Assembly: GCA_958496175.1 (NCBI GenBank)
Contig: OY292277.1
Coordinates: 27,447,282 to 27,511,281 of the forward strand
Length of the DNA stretch: 64,000 nt
Source: Sisyra terminalis
Taxonomy: Eukaryota > Arthropoda > Insecta > Neuroptera > Sisyridae
Reading direction: 5' to 3'
The position numbers and the translations under genes are program-made. Below, piece by piece: positions 1-11,100 of this stretch. The notes beneath the pieces are model-generated. The model was not told the origin of the DNA, did not search any database, and saw only the letters and a list, made by a program, of their open reading frames with translations. Position 1 is the first letter of the stretch. The number at the start of each line of letters is the position of its first letter.

Positions 1-52
1 ATAATTTGACAATTTCGATGGTTTGAATAATTTGATTAATGAAAAGTTAAGT

Positions 53-55
<3 letters not shown>

Positions 56-88
<33 letters not shown>
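56..88. repeat. (AT)n microsatellite
   Basis: A pure alternating AT run of about 33 bases. It is a simple sequence repeat, likely length-polymorphic, with no associated gene. Confidence 0.95.
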
Positions 89-90
<2 letters not shown>

Positions 91-224
91 CTACATGCAA
101 TGATAGCCATAAACTAACATTATGACGTTACACGCGTACTTGAATGGTTTGAGAACTGTCAGCATATCTTCGTTATTAAAATCGAAATTTTATTTTTCAT
201 TTGCTAAAACATTTTTGTAACGGC

Positions 225-560
225 AAATTCAGTTTAATTCTTTCCTCCAGCATCGTCTATCCTTGACAAAGTTCTTTAAGTTGAGGCAGTCCATTCTTCG
301 GTTCAAGTAATACAGAACCTCAATTTGTCTTCTGCTTATTTTCTTGAGACCTTCCAGTTTCCCTTCTACAATATCAAGCATATATCTTTTTCTCTTAAAA
401 TGTGACCCATCTAGTTAGTTTTTGTTCTTGTCACTTTATGGAGGATACTTCTTCGTTGACTCTTCTCAACACTTTCACGTTTGGGACTCAACCCTTTCCT
501 TTAATTTTCTCAGCTATTCTCCAGCACTACGTTTCAAAGCTCTCCAGAAACTTCCTTTTT
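225..560 (-). pseudogene. Non-LTR retrotransposon fragment, C-terminal end of reverse-transcriptase ORF
   Basis: Read on the minus strand, broken frames give pieces typical of the region after the reverse-transcriptase domain in insect LINEs. There is a Trp/Cys-containing 'SFE..CWR' stretch near 525-545, an 'RKRYMLDIVEGKLEG' stretch near 360-390, and a terminal 'VKDRRCWRKELN' near 240-280 followed by a stop. Several stops and frame changes separate these pieces, so this is a dead fragment. A second, shorter fragment of the same terminal region lies near 22.6 kb in the same orientation. The clade (RTE, Jockey, CR1 or other) cannot be decided from so little. Confidence 0.6.
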
Positions 561-574
561 TAGAATCTAGGCTA

Positions 575-770
575 CCGGTACGACCCTGGGTGGCACATGA
601 AAATGAAGCGGGATATTGATATTTATAATTCCATAAAAGATTATTATGGTTTGATAAGTTTTTTGATAAATATTTGGCTTTGTACCAATTTTCTTGGCTA
701 ATGATATAAATAAAGACCGATGCATTTTCGTCGGTCTTAAGCGGCGATATCGCACACAACACCACTGATT
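575..770. repeat. Interspersed repeat family G, copy 1
   Basis: Shares strings with 51470-51700, including 'ATAATTCCATAAAAGAT', 'ACCAATTTTCTTG' and a 'GGCAC..GAAAATG..GCGG.ATA' block in the same order and orientation. That makes it a dispersed repeat. No terminal repeats were established and the class is unknown. The open frames across it are not genes. Confidence 0.6.
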
Positions 771-2829
771 AGTACCAATAATTATTGCTTAATTATTTTG
801 CTTATTACCATTAAAAATTTTACCGCCTTCAAGTAATCAACTAAGGGATATCGCCTTCGTCTATCGGATAAAATTAATGATTTGACTTAAAGAAGTTCTT
901 ATACGTATTTGTTGAAGTTTAAGTTAAAAATTTAAATAAATGCTTTAGTAGCGCACAGGTGTACGAACGTAAGCGATTTTATGTTAGTTCCATTGCGCAA
1001 ATGCACAGATTTTCCCTTCATCTTTGATTTCACAAAAATAAACGGTTTACCTTTACCCTGGAACCTGGTTACCGTTTGCGGTAGGTACTAAAGTAGATAT
1101 TAAAGCTAAAACTCTTAGTTACAAATTGAAAACGAGTCATCGTGAAAATTTATTACGAAAAAAAATATTCGAATTAAAAAAAAAAAACTTTACAATTTCT
1201 ATTGAATTAGTCAGGATGAAATTTGGAAAAAAAATGGTAATAAATATTTCATTGGAGTTGGAAGAACGTTGAATCTTGGTAGAAATATAATATGCAGTAA
1301 CTAACTAACAAGTTTAATAAATAATTAATATTTCAACTAATGATGAATAAAACCTTGAATTGTTCGTTCATTTTGTGGCTATTTTAATCCTCAAATTCAA
1401 GGAAAAAACTGGATATTTAACACTTTTATATATATCTTGTTTTTTTTCTCAACTCTTCAGTGTATTAGAGTATGTGAAATGAATTTATGTTTGTTAATGT
1501 TAACACGGCTGATATATCCAAATTTTAAAATTGCAAATAAAAAATTAATGAAATATGAATTTTTCGAAAATAATATGTTTCTTTTTTTTTCTGAAATTTT
1601 AATTGGAAATTAGTAGTAACTTTTTCAAAATTCTACTTTGCTAGAAGATCTAATGATGATATCGTTATGATTAGTGGTTGATCTTTGACGTAACCTTCGT
1701 TTCCACTTTGCTCTTTTGGTGGAATAAAAATATTTCTTCCACTAAATGGATTTAAATAACAATCGTATTATCTAAGTTATTTTTTCGAACAAAGATTTTT
1801 CCGCTTTTGCATTTTGCAAACATATGAAAATCATTAGAATAATATCTCTTTGAATGGCTTAATTGGCTTCAGATTATTCTTTTCCTCTGTATCATTGCTT
1901 CAATGTTTGTAAATGGAGGAAAACATTTATAAAGATATTCTTTGTCGTTAATAGTATAAAAGAAAATAATTCAAAGTATTTTAGTCGAGTTATCATTACT
2001 AATTAAAAAAAATCAATCGGCAATATAAACACAGATAAGAAAACAATAATGGTCCATTAAACCGCTCAAATAAGTCTTTGTATTCAATGTCAAAAATTAA
2101 GGAAGAAAAGTAGCAGCAATTTTGTGGTCATAAAGAAAAAAGACCGATTGCAATCGGAATTCAAAACTAAACAATCGGATTTCTATTGAATTGCGGTGCA
2201 AAGTTAACAAGAGATGTTAAATATTGATGAATACCATTTAAAATAAATTGATTTTTTAATTAAGCCCAATGTAGCGATCAATTGGAACTAGCAATTAAGC
2301 GATCGATCGGATCACTTGATTTTTTTGTCATTGAAATGGAAACTTAAAAGTATTTCGATAAACTGAACAACTTTTGACAAATTACCAGTTACTTTTATTA
2401 ATACCAAATGAAACATTTTATGGTTTCATAAAAAATTGTCTTATTGAAGGTTAAATGTAATGCGTTTCGCGAATGGGAATTCGTGCAAAAATACTGCACA
2501 AGTGCAGTAAAATTAGCAGTTTAAATGTCAATTAAGCTGAGCAAAATGAGGATAATTACATACATTTACAAAGTAATTTAGAATTAAGTGTAACTTTACC
2601 AGCGATTTTCTATTTTTAACTTGTGAATGGAACAAAAATTTACTCATAAAATTTCCTCTATCATTTTGTATTTTTACTAAAATTAGATTAAAATAAAACT
2701 CTTATCATGCTTATTTGTAGTAAAATAAATATTTTGATATTTACCACATAATTAATATCAGAAAATGTAATACTTTTGCCAATTTTTTGAGGTTAAAAAA
2801 CTTGGTTAGCATCAAAAAAAAAATTTTCT
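771..2829. other. Non-coding flank, nothing recognised
   Basis: AT-rich DNA with frequent stops in all frames. The stretch at about 945-1090 is somewhat richer in CpG and GC than its surroundings, but no gene, RNA or repeat partner was recognised in it. Confidence 0.5.
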
Positions 2830-3240
2830 CCGCTAACTTTGAACGGTGTGTACTACTTGTATATCATATTAACAATATATAATGACTTGTGGTCAAATTT
2901 TTATGAAATATAATTTACTAAAAGTATACGATAAATATTGAATCAAAGTTCAGAAAAATGATGTATTTTTTTATAGTATTTATAGTACATATTTCGATTG
3001 CCAAGAAATCATCATCATCAAGTAGTATTAGACCCCTTCGTAAGTGCTTTGTGACGACACAACTCATCATCGAGAGATTCAATACTGCTTGATGGCCATT
3101 GATGTTGATTGCTTGATAATCGAAATATGTGTTTCGGCAATTTTTACGCGAACGTGCTTTACGAATGACCTCCAGGATGTTCTTTATTTTGGTGATTTTC
3201 AATTTCTTTATGTTACATTAAATTATACCCAATATTAACA
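2830..3240. repeat. Foldback MITE family A, copy 1
   Basis: Starts with a degenerate end (CTCCGCTAACTTTGAACGG) that resembles the CGCTGACTTTGAACAGT terminus of the other copies. The middle is an inverted repeat: 'TTTCGATTGCCAAG' with 'CATCAAGTAGTATT' near 2992-3030, and the reverse complement ('ACTGCTTGATGGCC' then 'GATTGCTTGATAATCGAAAT') near 3085-3128. It is a non-autonomous, hairpin-forming DNA element, and the open frames read through it are artefacts. Confidence 0.75.
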
Positions 3241-3659
3241 GGTGCCACCGAGCCATTCGAAATTCATATTGTCTTTTCATTAACTTCTAAAGTGTTACTT
3301 TGGTTATTTTCTTTTGTTACTTAAAAGAAGTTAAAAATTTTAGTAAGGGATTGTTCATGAAGGACAAAGTTTTTTTATGAAAAGAGGATACACTATATTG
3401 TTATCTGAATGGCACATGTGAGGGGGGAGGGGCAGATGGAATGCATAGGCGTGAAACGTAATGCCAAGATATTTTTTTTTATATATATTTGCATTGATCA
3501 GAACATATTTGCTTTTAAATGTTAGTTGCTTTTAAATCAGCGTAAAACTTTAAGGTTTCACTTTTTCAGTCGTTTTACGTAGATAAGCGTATGTGTATAA
3601 AAACAAGCTGGCGAATATAGTATAGGAATTATTACTTATATATTATCCATCGGTTATCT
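3241..3659. other. Non-coding, nothing recognised
   Basis: AT-rich spacer between two MITEs. It contains a short G-rich patch near 3421-3433. No gene or repeat partner was seen. Confidence 0.45.
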
Positions 3660-3660
3660 T

Positions 3661-3866
3661 ACACATTAAGGGTCGGTATTTTCTTCGATAGATAAATCAT
3701 ATCCTTAAAATACCTTTTTAGTAGATGAAAGTTTTCCGCTAGATTAATCTTATGCATTTATACTACATATAATCACTAATTGTAAAAAAATATCCACGTT
3801 TTCTCTATCCTATGGATTAAATGTTATCTGCAAGATAAATGTGAAAATACTGGTCCTAAATGTAAT
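3661..3866. repeat. TIR element family E, copy 1
   Basis: The left end ('ACATTAAGGGTCGGTATTTTC') is an imperfect inverted copy of the right end ('GAAAATACTGGTCCTAAATGT'). Both flank AT-rich DNA with repeated AGATAAAT motifs. A second copy lies at about 19850-20065 and a partial one at about 14277-14345. It is a small non-autonomous DNA transposon of unknown superfamily. Confidence 0.6.
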
Positions 3867-4002
3867 ATTTAACGTTACACAACTAAAGTGAAACTGAGGA
3901 GAAAATTAATTATCAGCATGGTGTTACATATTATGACGTGAATAAAAGTGCGAAAAAAGCGTAACGTGTTTTATAGGCAACCCCAATACATGAGGTTATT
4001 GT

Positions 4003-4437
4003 CTACACGGCAAAAAGTAACACGTTATTTATCTTATTCATTATCGCAGTTCGGGACCTGAAACAACATTTTATAATTTTTACGCTGCCACATCGTAAAT
4101 TGTATTTATCAAAGATTACTACTATAAACAGCACATAGTCTTATGGAACAGTGCGCATCTGTTCGTTAAGAAACAGAGAGAAAGGGTAGAGAGATAACGG
4201 TAGTAGTAGTTCTGCATATATTCACTTGCACTTACAGAAAATTTTTCACTGTAACATCGTAATTTTTAATGGTATTTGTTTCAGAAAACTGTCGTTATAC
4301 TTACGATATTATAACGTAAACATTAAAATATACATAGTAAATTTTAAAATAGAATTTTGTTAAGACTAAGATAAACAAGGACTTATCTTAGATTACGATG
4401 TTACATCGTATCGCTTACTGTAATTTTTTCCGTGTGG
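4003..4437. repeat. TIR element family F, short copy
   Basis: Ends are an inverted pair: left CTACACGGCAAAAA, right TTTTTTCCGTGTGG. Internal landmarks ('GGACCTGAA.CAAC.TTTTATA', 'CCACATCGTAAATT', 'GATATTATAACGTAA', 'CTTAGATTACGAT') recur in the same order in the longer element at 23330-24362. No convincing target-site duplication was seen. It looks like an internally shortened derivative of the longer one. Confidence 0.65.
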
Positions 4438-4519
4438 GTATATATTTATAAAATTTTAAAAATATAAATTTAAGAGGAGCACAAAACCTTTGGGTTAGAT
4501 ATTTTTGTGGTTAACTAAC

Positions 4520-4605
4520 GTCACTAAAATCTCTCGAGGCTCTAGGATTAATAAAAATTCGTAAAACAGTAAATATCGGAAAGCAGCTAGTGACAAAATT
4601 CGAGT
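4520..4605 (-). repeat. Degenerate SINE tail fragment
   Basis: 'CTCTAGGATTAATAAAAATTCGTAA' (4540-4564; about 20 bases are shared) and the adjoining 'AAATATCGG' match the body of the tRNA-derived SINEs at 10377-10530 and 46005-46185. The tRNA-like head is missing or decayed. Confidence 0.5.
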
Positions 4606-5280
4606 TCAGTTTGAAATAACTTATACAGAATAAAAAGCAGAAAGATAAAATCAAAAAATTCAATAAAACTTATTTTTATTTCAAAGGCCATAAAACCTCA
4701 ATATGCATATTAGAATAGTCGTTAAACCAGCAAAATTCACGACAAGTTTAAAAATAGAACTTGCAAATTACTCGTAATGATCATTTCAATAAAATTTATT
4801 ACGTTAATTTTGAAAAACCGCGAAATTTCTTCAACGTTCAGTAATTTTTTAAGAAAATATTATCCGATAGACGAGAAGACAAAATATTCTTCTTCACAAT
4901 AATATAGTCGTATAGAATATGTAAATTTGGAAAATAAAAAACAAAATTAGAAATTGGTTCACAGTATTTTCTTTAATGTTGAACAAATATTTGATGTTTT
5001 ATTTTATTTTTTTATGTTTGTCCAGAAAAAATTGTTTTACATTTTAGATCTACAAAATTATAAATAAAAATTAAGAAGTTTCAGCTAAAGTTTATTAATC
5101 ATTAAAAATCTTTTAATTTAATTTTATCCACCTATAAATTTAAATTCAAAAATACCAGTTTTGCAACACTATGTATCCCGCAATCATTTATCTTCCTCAA
5201 CCTAAAAATTATAAATAAAAAATAGTTTAGCAATTTCGTTTTTGGCAATTACAAGTAAAAGATGATAATTTATCAAATTA
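4606..5280. other. Non-coding, nothing recognised
   Basis: Very AT-rich DNA with no supported feature. Confidence 0.45.
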
Positions 5281-5530
5281 GATTTTATCACTGACTTTGA
5301 GGAGATACTGATTAAACAATATACATAAAATGTATTGTGGTCTAATTTATGTAATTTACTTTACAAAACAGAAATTGGAACAAAAGTTTATACAAATGTT
5401 TATTTTTGACTTTTTGCCCAGATACGTATTTCGATTGCCAAGCTCTCCTCAGTAGGTGTTATGGAGTAGTTTCAGTTCAAAATCATTGGATAGCTCCGTA
5501 ACTACTATGTGAATCATCAAATTATAAATA
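5281..5530. repeat. Foldback MITE family A, copy 2
   Basis: Carries the family landmarks in order: a CTGACTTTGA-like left end, 'TATTGTGGTCTAATTTATGTAA', 'CCCAGATACGTATTTCGATTGCCAAG', and 'CTCCGTAACTACTATGTGAATCATC'. It has the left half of the palindrome but lacks a full right arm. Confidence 0.7.
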
Positions 5531-6062
5531 AATAAAAGATATATGTATGTGTACTGATGGACGCACGTAAAAAATTATATTTTATTGTGAAAAGTCTAGT
5601 TTTTTTTTCTGGGAATAAGGATATACACAAATAAGCGCTTGGATATTACGTGCTTCAGTTAACCACGCCTACATATTGAATGGAATCAAAATAACTGATC
5701 AAAGAATTAACAATCAGATAGTTCAAATTTGAAACAAAGATTATTATATTTGGTTTTCACTCACACGTATGGGGTTACTCTTTGTTCTCTGTCTTTGCTG
5801 ACATATATAAACCGACATTTGATTATTGTTATAATGATTTTTATTTATTTTAACTCAGTTATAAATTCAAAAAATTGGTTAAAATTTAAGCAAATAGTAT
5901 ATTAGTCGCTAGAAAACGAAAAACTAATTTACAATTGAAAAATGACCAGTAGGTGCAGCTTAAAAAAGATGGCTACGTATTATGTGCAACCAAAGAATTG
6001 TCAAACCATTATTTTTATTTCCTTTAAAATAAATTTTCGACTGGATTGAATCAAATCTTGAC
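5531..6062. other. Non-coding, nothing recognised
   Basis: AT-rich spacer between two family A copies. No coding frame or repeat partner was recognised. Confidence 0.4.
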
Positions 6063-6109
6063 CAGAAAAATGTTATTAACTCAGAAAAATGTTATTAACT
6101 CAGAAAAAT
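6063..6109. repeat. 19-bp tandem repeat, about 2.5 units
   Basis: The unit CAGAAAAATGTTATTAACT occurs twice exactly and is followed by a partial third (CAGAAAAAT). This is a recent local duplication. Confidence 0.9.
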
Positions 6110-6303
6110 ATTTTGAAGCTTGACCTTTACATGTAGTAAATTAATGAAAATACAAGCAGTAATGTTACTGAGTTTTACCGCATTTTGTTTACAATGGTCG
6201 TATATCGAAAAACCTCAAGAAATTCAAGGATCAGTATTAAAAGTTGGAAAAAATTTTTGTTCTCTTTCCGAACAAATTTTAACGTAAACAAAATTCTTTA
6301 TAC

Positions 6304-6558
6304 AATAAATAAAATATACAATGTGGTCTTATTTATTTAATAAAATTTACAAAAGTAAACTTTCAACATAAATTTGATTAAAAGTTTAAACAAATGAATT
6401 ACTGATGTTTTGCCCAGATACGTATTTCGATTGCCAAACAACCTTCATCAGTGATCATCAAGTAGTATTGGATCCGTAACTACTATGCTACTAGATTGAT
6501 CTCTATTTATACGTCAAAACATTACTTTTAACAGTATAACTGTTAAGTCAGCGAAAAT
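6304..6558. repeat. Foldback MITE family A, copy 3
   Basis: Landmarks in order: 'TGTGGTCTTATTTATTTAATAAAATTTAC', 'GCCCAGATACGTATTTCGATTGCC', 'CATCAGTGATCATCAAGTAGTATTGGATCC' (each quoted only where shared with the other copies), and the right end 'AGTATAACTGTTAAGTCAGCGAAAA'. That right end is the reverse complement of the CGCTGACTT.. terminus of copy 4. Confidence 0.75.
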
Positions 6559-7301
6559 ATCTAGTTTGATTTTGTAAATAAAATTGTCACCTGACTTGGG
6601 CATAGCAAAAAAACTGATTTCCACATTTTCATGTGATTTACTCTCATAATCATTCAAATAAATTCATCACAATAAACTCTACTTCTTTTTTATACAACAG
6701 TTGAATTTAATAATTTCTATTTCAATTAAAAGAGTTATATTTAATTTTTAATTTAATTAGATTTAACCACTTAATATATGTAGTTGTATTTAAAAGAGCA
6801 CACAAAAATTCGTACTTTTTTTGGTCACCAAACGTCGCGACCAAAGTGGTTGGTTCCCGGTATTCCTAGATTTTTTTAAAGGATACTTTTGATTTTAAAA
6901 ATCATAGTTTATTATCTTGCGTAGTTGGCATTGTTCATATTTTAGATATAACAGAATTTACCTGATTGGATACATAAGTTGCATTTTGTTAAGTTTAATC
7001 TATAATCGTGTAGTGTTCAGTAAACTTAAGACCCCAAATTAACTTCCATAACAAATTTAGTTTTCCCTCGCTTGCTACGCGTAAAGAAATATAAATTCTA
7101 AAATAGTTCAGCAATTTCGACTTTGGCGATTATAAGTTGAAAATTGCTAATTTATATTTACAATCCGTGAGTGAATTACTTCGTGTAGTGGAGCCTCAGT
7201 CATAAAATGACTATTATTTTGAGATCATCATAGAAGTCGTAGCAGGGGAAATACTTTTAATGTTTTGGAGTATTAGTGACTCCGTCAATGTTGTCCTAGG
7301 G
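6559..7301. other. Non-coding, nothing recognised
   Basis: AT-rich DNA. There is a CpG-containing patch near 6825-6860, but no gene or repeat partner was identified. Confidence 0.4.
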
Positions 7302-7551
7302 CAGGGATGGTGGTACTTTTTTAGGCGTGGATCAAATTTTGTCCATATTTTTTAGTATTAGCTCGTGGGTGGGTCACTAATGTGTATGGCGGCCGTTGGT
7401 GCCTCATAAGGTGAAACAGAGAGGGGACGATACAAGCACTATGGAAGTCTCTTTCTACAAACATAACAAACAAATGGTTGCATAACTATCGGGAGTCAGT
7501 TAAAATGCTTGCGTGGGTAAAAAGCAGATCCACGGGTCATAGGTTTGACTG
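7302..7551. mobile_element. hAT-like non-autonomous element
   Basis: Left end 'CAGGGATGGTGGTACTTTTT' followed by 'CGTGGATC'. The right end, read in reverse complement, starts 'CAGTCAAACCTATGACC' followed by 'CGTGGATC'. CAGGG..GG..AACCTTTTT ends are typical of hAT elements. The interior (about 7340-7450) is GC-richer than the flanks. The flanking 8-mers do not match, so the insertion is old or a boundary is wrong. Confidence 0.45.
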
Positions 7552-7887
7552 GTTTTCGTTGGAAGTAGGTTTTATTTTTATGATAATCATAAAAATAACT
7601 TTTATAATTGAGGCCCTTTTAGAATGAAGTAATCCAAGAATCTTACAATGTATGTAATTACGTATTTTTTCCGTTTCCATTTATTTGCATAAAATAATTA
7701 ACTCCACCTTTAATTACACATTTGAATAAATCAAACACATAATTCTCACATTGAACTGATAAGAAAATATCAATCTTATTCAAATTGTTACCTCATTTAC
7801 ATCGACACCTGTACCTCTTACGATTGCGATAACGATCTAACAAAATCGCATACGAATTCTACTTTTTACTCTAATCAAACCATAAAA

Positions 7888-8287
7888 TCAAGTAGACATT
7901 GAAACGAAGGTGTGGTTATTCCTCTCGTTTTTTTTTTGTTTTGATGATAATTTGTTTAATAAAATTAAACAAATTATTTGCTTCTCTTTTGTTAATTTGT
8001 TTTTGGATTCGCAATGATTCATAGATCGGAACCATTCTTGATCATTCACGTAAATTTCTACCCATCTCACTTTTGATTGTGCGCAAATCGTTAGACTCTT
8101 CTTTACTAATGCCATTCGTCATCGCGATTACTATCAATTTAGCTGTGCCATATATAGAATAGTGCTGATTAATCAGTGATTTGAATGTATTGACTCGTTC
8201 GATCACTTTATCGACGTTCTCAAAGAAACGTATCAAATCACTTTGGCCGCAAAAAGCATCACCATCACTATTACTGTCATCACCAAT
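7888..8287 (-). CDS. Candidate unrecognised exon or decayed gene fragment
   Basis: On the minus strand, 8287 down to 8042 is open and reads like protein rather than AT-rich noise. It runs from an acidic 'GDDSNSDGDAFCGQSDL' through 'RFFENVDKVIERVNTFKSLI' to 'TAKLIVIAMTNGIS'. A possible acceptor (TATAG) precedes 8287 and a good donor (AAAA|GTGAGA) follows 8071, so a 217-nt internal exon is possible. A different frame over 8115-7888 also looks protein-like ('VRWVEIYVNDQEWFRSMNHC'). The alternative is therefore a pseudogene with a frameshift near 8070-8110. I do not recognise the family, and neighbouring exons were not found. Its base composition is more balanced than the surroundings. It could also be part of a transposon gene. 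Confidence 0.3.
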
Positions 8288-8861
8288 CTATACATTATCA
8301 CATTTCATTTATTAGATATATTAAATTTTTTTTTCTTTAGTAATGATATACCTTAGCACAGCTATCTATGCAGTATGTTATATATTGTTGATTTTTTTCT
8401 TGAACGTTTTCAATGTTGAATGTTATGGAATATATAATTTGTACAACAGAGTAGGTCAATTTATTTAAAGATTACGTCTATAAAAGAAGTTAACAAGGCA
8501 ATTCATTTATTTTTTTCTTGATGAAGATATGTTTTATAGGTATAAATAGATTAACAGATATAGTAACGCAAATAGTAGAGACTAATTAATTTGACTTTGA
8601 TTTTCATTGAATCTATTGACTTTTTTGTAAATCTTAATATTTAAGGACAGCAAAAGCTCTTTTAAATTCATTACCCTGTAATTCGTACCGTCATTTGATA
8701 AAATTTTTAAATTAAAAAAGTTTTACTGAAGATCTACGCTTAGAAAAGGATTAACTAAAGTTTGATCCAGAGATTTTAATGTTATCATTTTCAAATATTA
8801 ACACAGCTAAAAACTTACAAATTTAAACTCTGTGTTGAAGCTTTACATCAATATTATAAAC

Positions 8862-9240
8862 CAGGAGTCACCAAACATTTTTAACAATCGATCCCTACAT
8901 AATTATTGAAATTCCTCATCGACCCTACCCCCTATGAAAATAGTTTTCAATTAATTAAAAAAACTATCAGTCTTAGTAAATTAATTTTACAATTTTAAAC
9001 ACTTTTTATAGGTAGTTTGTACATATTTTTCACCCAACAAATTATACATTTATTAACTTAGTTTTGGTAAAGAAACTTACCTATATCAAGTCTATATAAA
9101 AATGTTCTAAACTAATATCAAAACATATTGCAGCTATCATTATTAACTTTACTTGATAAAAATAAAAAAATAGTTATATAAAAATTCAAAAAAAAATTGT
9201 TTAACTTCAAATGCCTAAATCGATCTCCTATTGGCCCGGC
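8862..9240. mobile_element. hAT-like element, left end
   Basis: 'CAGGAGTCACCAAACATTTTT' at 8862 fits hAT termini, and 'ATCGATC' motifs follow at both ends (8887 and 9219, the latter with 'CTCCTATTGGCCCGGC'). The right boundary is a guess and no target duplication was found. Confidence 0.4.
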
Positions 9241-9424
9241 ATTAAAATAGCGTCTCAATACGAAACTTCAAAATCCCATGGAGGTTTGCTATGACAAATG
9301 TTCTGCAACACAAAAGGAAAGAATATTTAAATCGTTTAAATATTTTATTAATCTCGTAATTTAAACTAATTACAATCAACACATCCTCTATTACTAAAGA
9401 AAAAAAATAATAGGTAGTAATTTT

Positions 9425-9560
9425 TTAGGATATAAAAATGTTTTCCATGGCGAAAAATTGACACCTTCTAATGCGAACTGTGACGTCACAGAAGACCCAT
9501 TCGCGACCTCTGCCGTAAATAATTGGAACATGAAACTCAAACGCGTGTAAAATCATAAAT
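9425..9560. repeat. Interspersed repeat family H, copy 1
   Basis: 'AAAATGTTTTCCATGG.GAAAAATTG' followed by 'TGACGTCACAGAAGACCC' recurs at 28530-28740 and 58235-58445. No terminal repeats were defined. It carries a perfect CRE octamer TGACGTCA at 9481. Confidence 0.6.
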
Positions 9561-10376
9561 GCTTTGAGAATTCTTAAATCAAAAATATTTTCTTTTGCAA
9601 ATTCGCAAATGTATCACAGCAAAGGCAAAAGATGTGTGGGAGCTTCGATTCCAAAAAGCTGGAATTTCCGATTGATTTTATACCTCCGATTCCGAATTCG
9701 ACTTGATAAATTTATAATCGGAAATAATGCTAACCAGTTGTTAACAGAAAACAATTTATTATTTTCAAAACCACCCAAAATTATTATTTTTTTAATTAGG
9801 AATTGTTCTGTTGTTTTAGTTTACGTTTTTGTTCCGTAATTTATATTTAACTGTTTCCAACTTTGACTCGAGATATTTAATTATTTAAGAGGAGAATTCA
9901 GTCGAAAGTGTTTTGAAAAACAAACGATAATTACTTCAATAAATGTTTTTATATTTTTTGTGAAGTACAATAGGTGAAGCATTAAAATATTAAAATCCTA
10001 CTTACGTAGGTAACACATATTGCAATTTCATGATTTGAATTATCGTGCACACAATGCGCATGTTAAATCAGCTTGGAATTAATTCAAGACTGCTGGATAA
10101 ACAAAGCTTACAGCTTTCGTTTGTATATTTTTTCTTTTGAAATTTGTAAATTTTTATAACAAACATAAGGAATCTCAAAGAATTTTTTGATTTAATTTAA
10201 TTTGGACTCTTCTTTATTTTAGACTTATTTTCTTGCAAAAGCGTTTTTCTTTTACATTGATTTTCTCTCTCTATGTATAGTTTCATACAATAATGCTTCA
10301 AAAAAAGGAATTCTAGTGACTCAATTTTACAGCAATTAATTATTTTTGAATATTTAATAAAAATTAAACCTACTAG
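9561..10376. other. Non-coding, nothing recognised
   Basis: AT-rich. The 91-codon frame at 9564-9839 has no recognisable features and its composition fits chance. Confidence 0.4.
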
Positions 10377-10530
10377 TGATCGAGGAGGTCAAGGTAACAG
10401 TTCTGAAACTGGTCGGTGTTGGGTTCGGATCTCGTATCGAGCAAATTTTCGATTTTTCTCGAATTACGAATTTTTATTGACCCTAGAGTTGCTAAATACT
10501 TTATTAGTTATAAAGCGATAGTAAATATCA
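10377..10530 (+). repeat. tRNA-derived SINE, copy 1
   Basis: The head resembles a tRNA with internal RNA polymerase III promoter: an A-box-like TGATCGAGGAGG at 10377 and a B box GGTTCGGATCT at 10422 (consensus GGTTCGANTCC). The following body ('TTTTCGATTTTTCTCGAATTACGAATTTTTATTGACCCTAGAGTTGCTAA', cited as landmarks TTTTCGAT, ACGAATTTTTATT and CTAGAGTTGCTAA) matches the minus-strand copy at 46005-46185. Confidence 0.75.
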
Positions 10531-10837
10531 AACAAAATCAAATTAAAAATAGGTATTCCCGTGGCAAGGTTTACAACCAATCAGAATATTTGGGAAAGTG
10601 ACGTATCTAGAAAGAATTCAAAATCATAACTGTTGGTAGCATTGGTAACAATATATCAAAATATATCGTTTTATTATATTATAGTGTTACTTTGTTTATT
10701 ATGTATCATTAAACTTAAATATCAACTGTGCCAATTTTTCAAATTCAATCACTATACAATACGTATACAATACAATGCAATACAATACGTATTCTTATAC
10801 ACTATACAGTACAATATATTTAAACTTATTCGCATTC
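10531..10837. other. Non-coding, low complexity
   Basis: Contains a cryptic repeat of ATACAAT/ACAATACGTAT words at about 10755-10815. No gene was recognised. Confidence 0.45.
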
Positions 10838-10895
10838 CAAAATACTTCAGATAACGTCATTTTTATTTCTAATGGGGCATCCTGTGTAAACCTTG
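10838..10895. repeat. MITE family C, half copy
   Basis: 'CTTCAGATAACGTCATTTTT', 'TTCTAATGGGGCA' and 'CCTGTGTAAACCTTG' match one half of the 153-bp elements at 41870-42022 and 60053-60205. Confidence 0.65.
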
Positions 10896-10916
10896 TTCCT
10901 GTAAATCAGGCACATC

Positions 10917-11100
10917 AGCGTGGATCAGAACCATTTTCACCCAATTTATTAGCGAATTAAGGTAAAAACAAAGTAAAAAATACAATGTTGCCAGATATTG
11001 ATGTCCTTAAAAAAGACTTGAACTGATTTTGTTGTATTTACTGTGGATTTTGATTGACTTTTCGCGAATAAATTGGGTCCAAATAGTTCTGTTCCACGCT
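10917..11100. repeat. 184-bp palindromic (foldback) element
   Basis: The left arm 'AGCGTGGATCAGAACCATTT' continues with 'CACCCAATTTATTAGCGAA'. The reverse complement of the right arm is 'AGCGTGGAACAGAACTATTT' continued by 'GGACCCAATTTATTCGCGAA'. About 40 bases on each side pair imperfectly. The centre holds 'AAACAAAGTAAAAAATACAATGTTGCCAGAT', which resembles the arms of family D, so a family D fragment may be nested within it. Confidence 0.7.

Noticed and set aside
2918..3238. Overlapping 94- and 64-codon frames
   Set aside because: They lie in a foldback MITE; similar frames occur in other copies of the same repeat.
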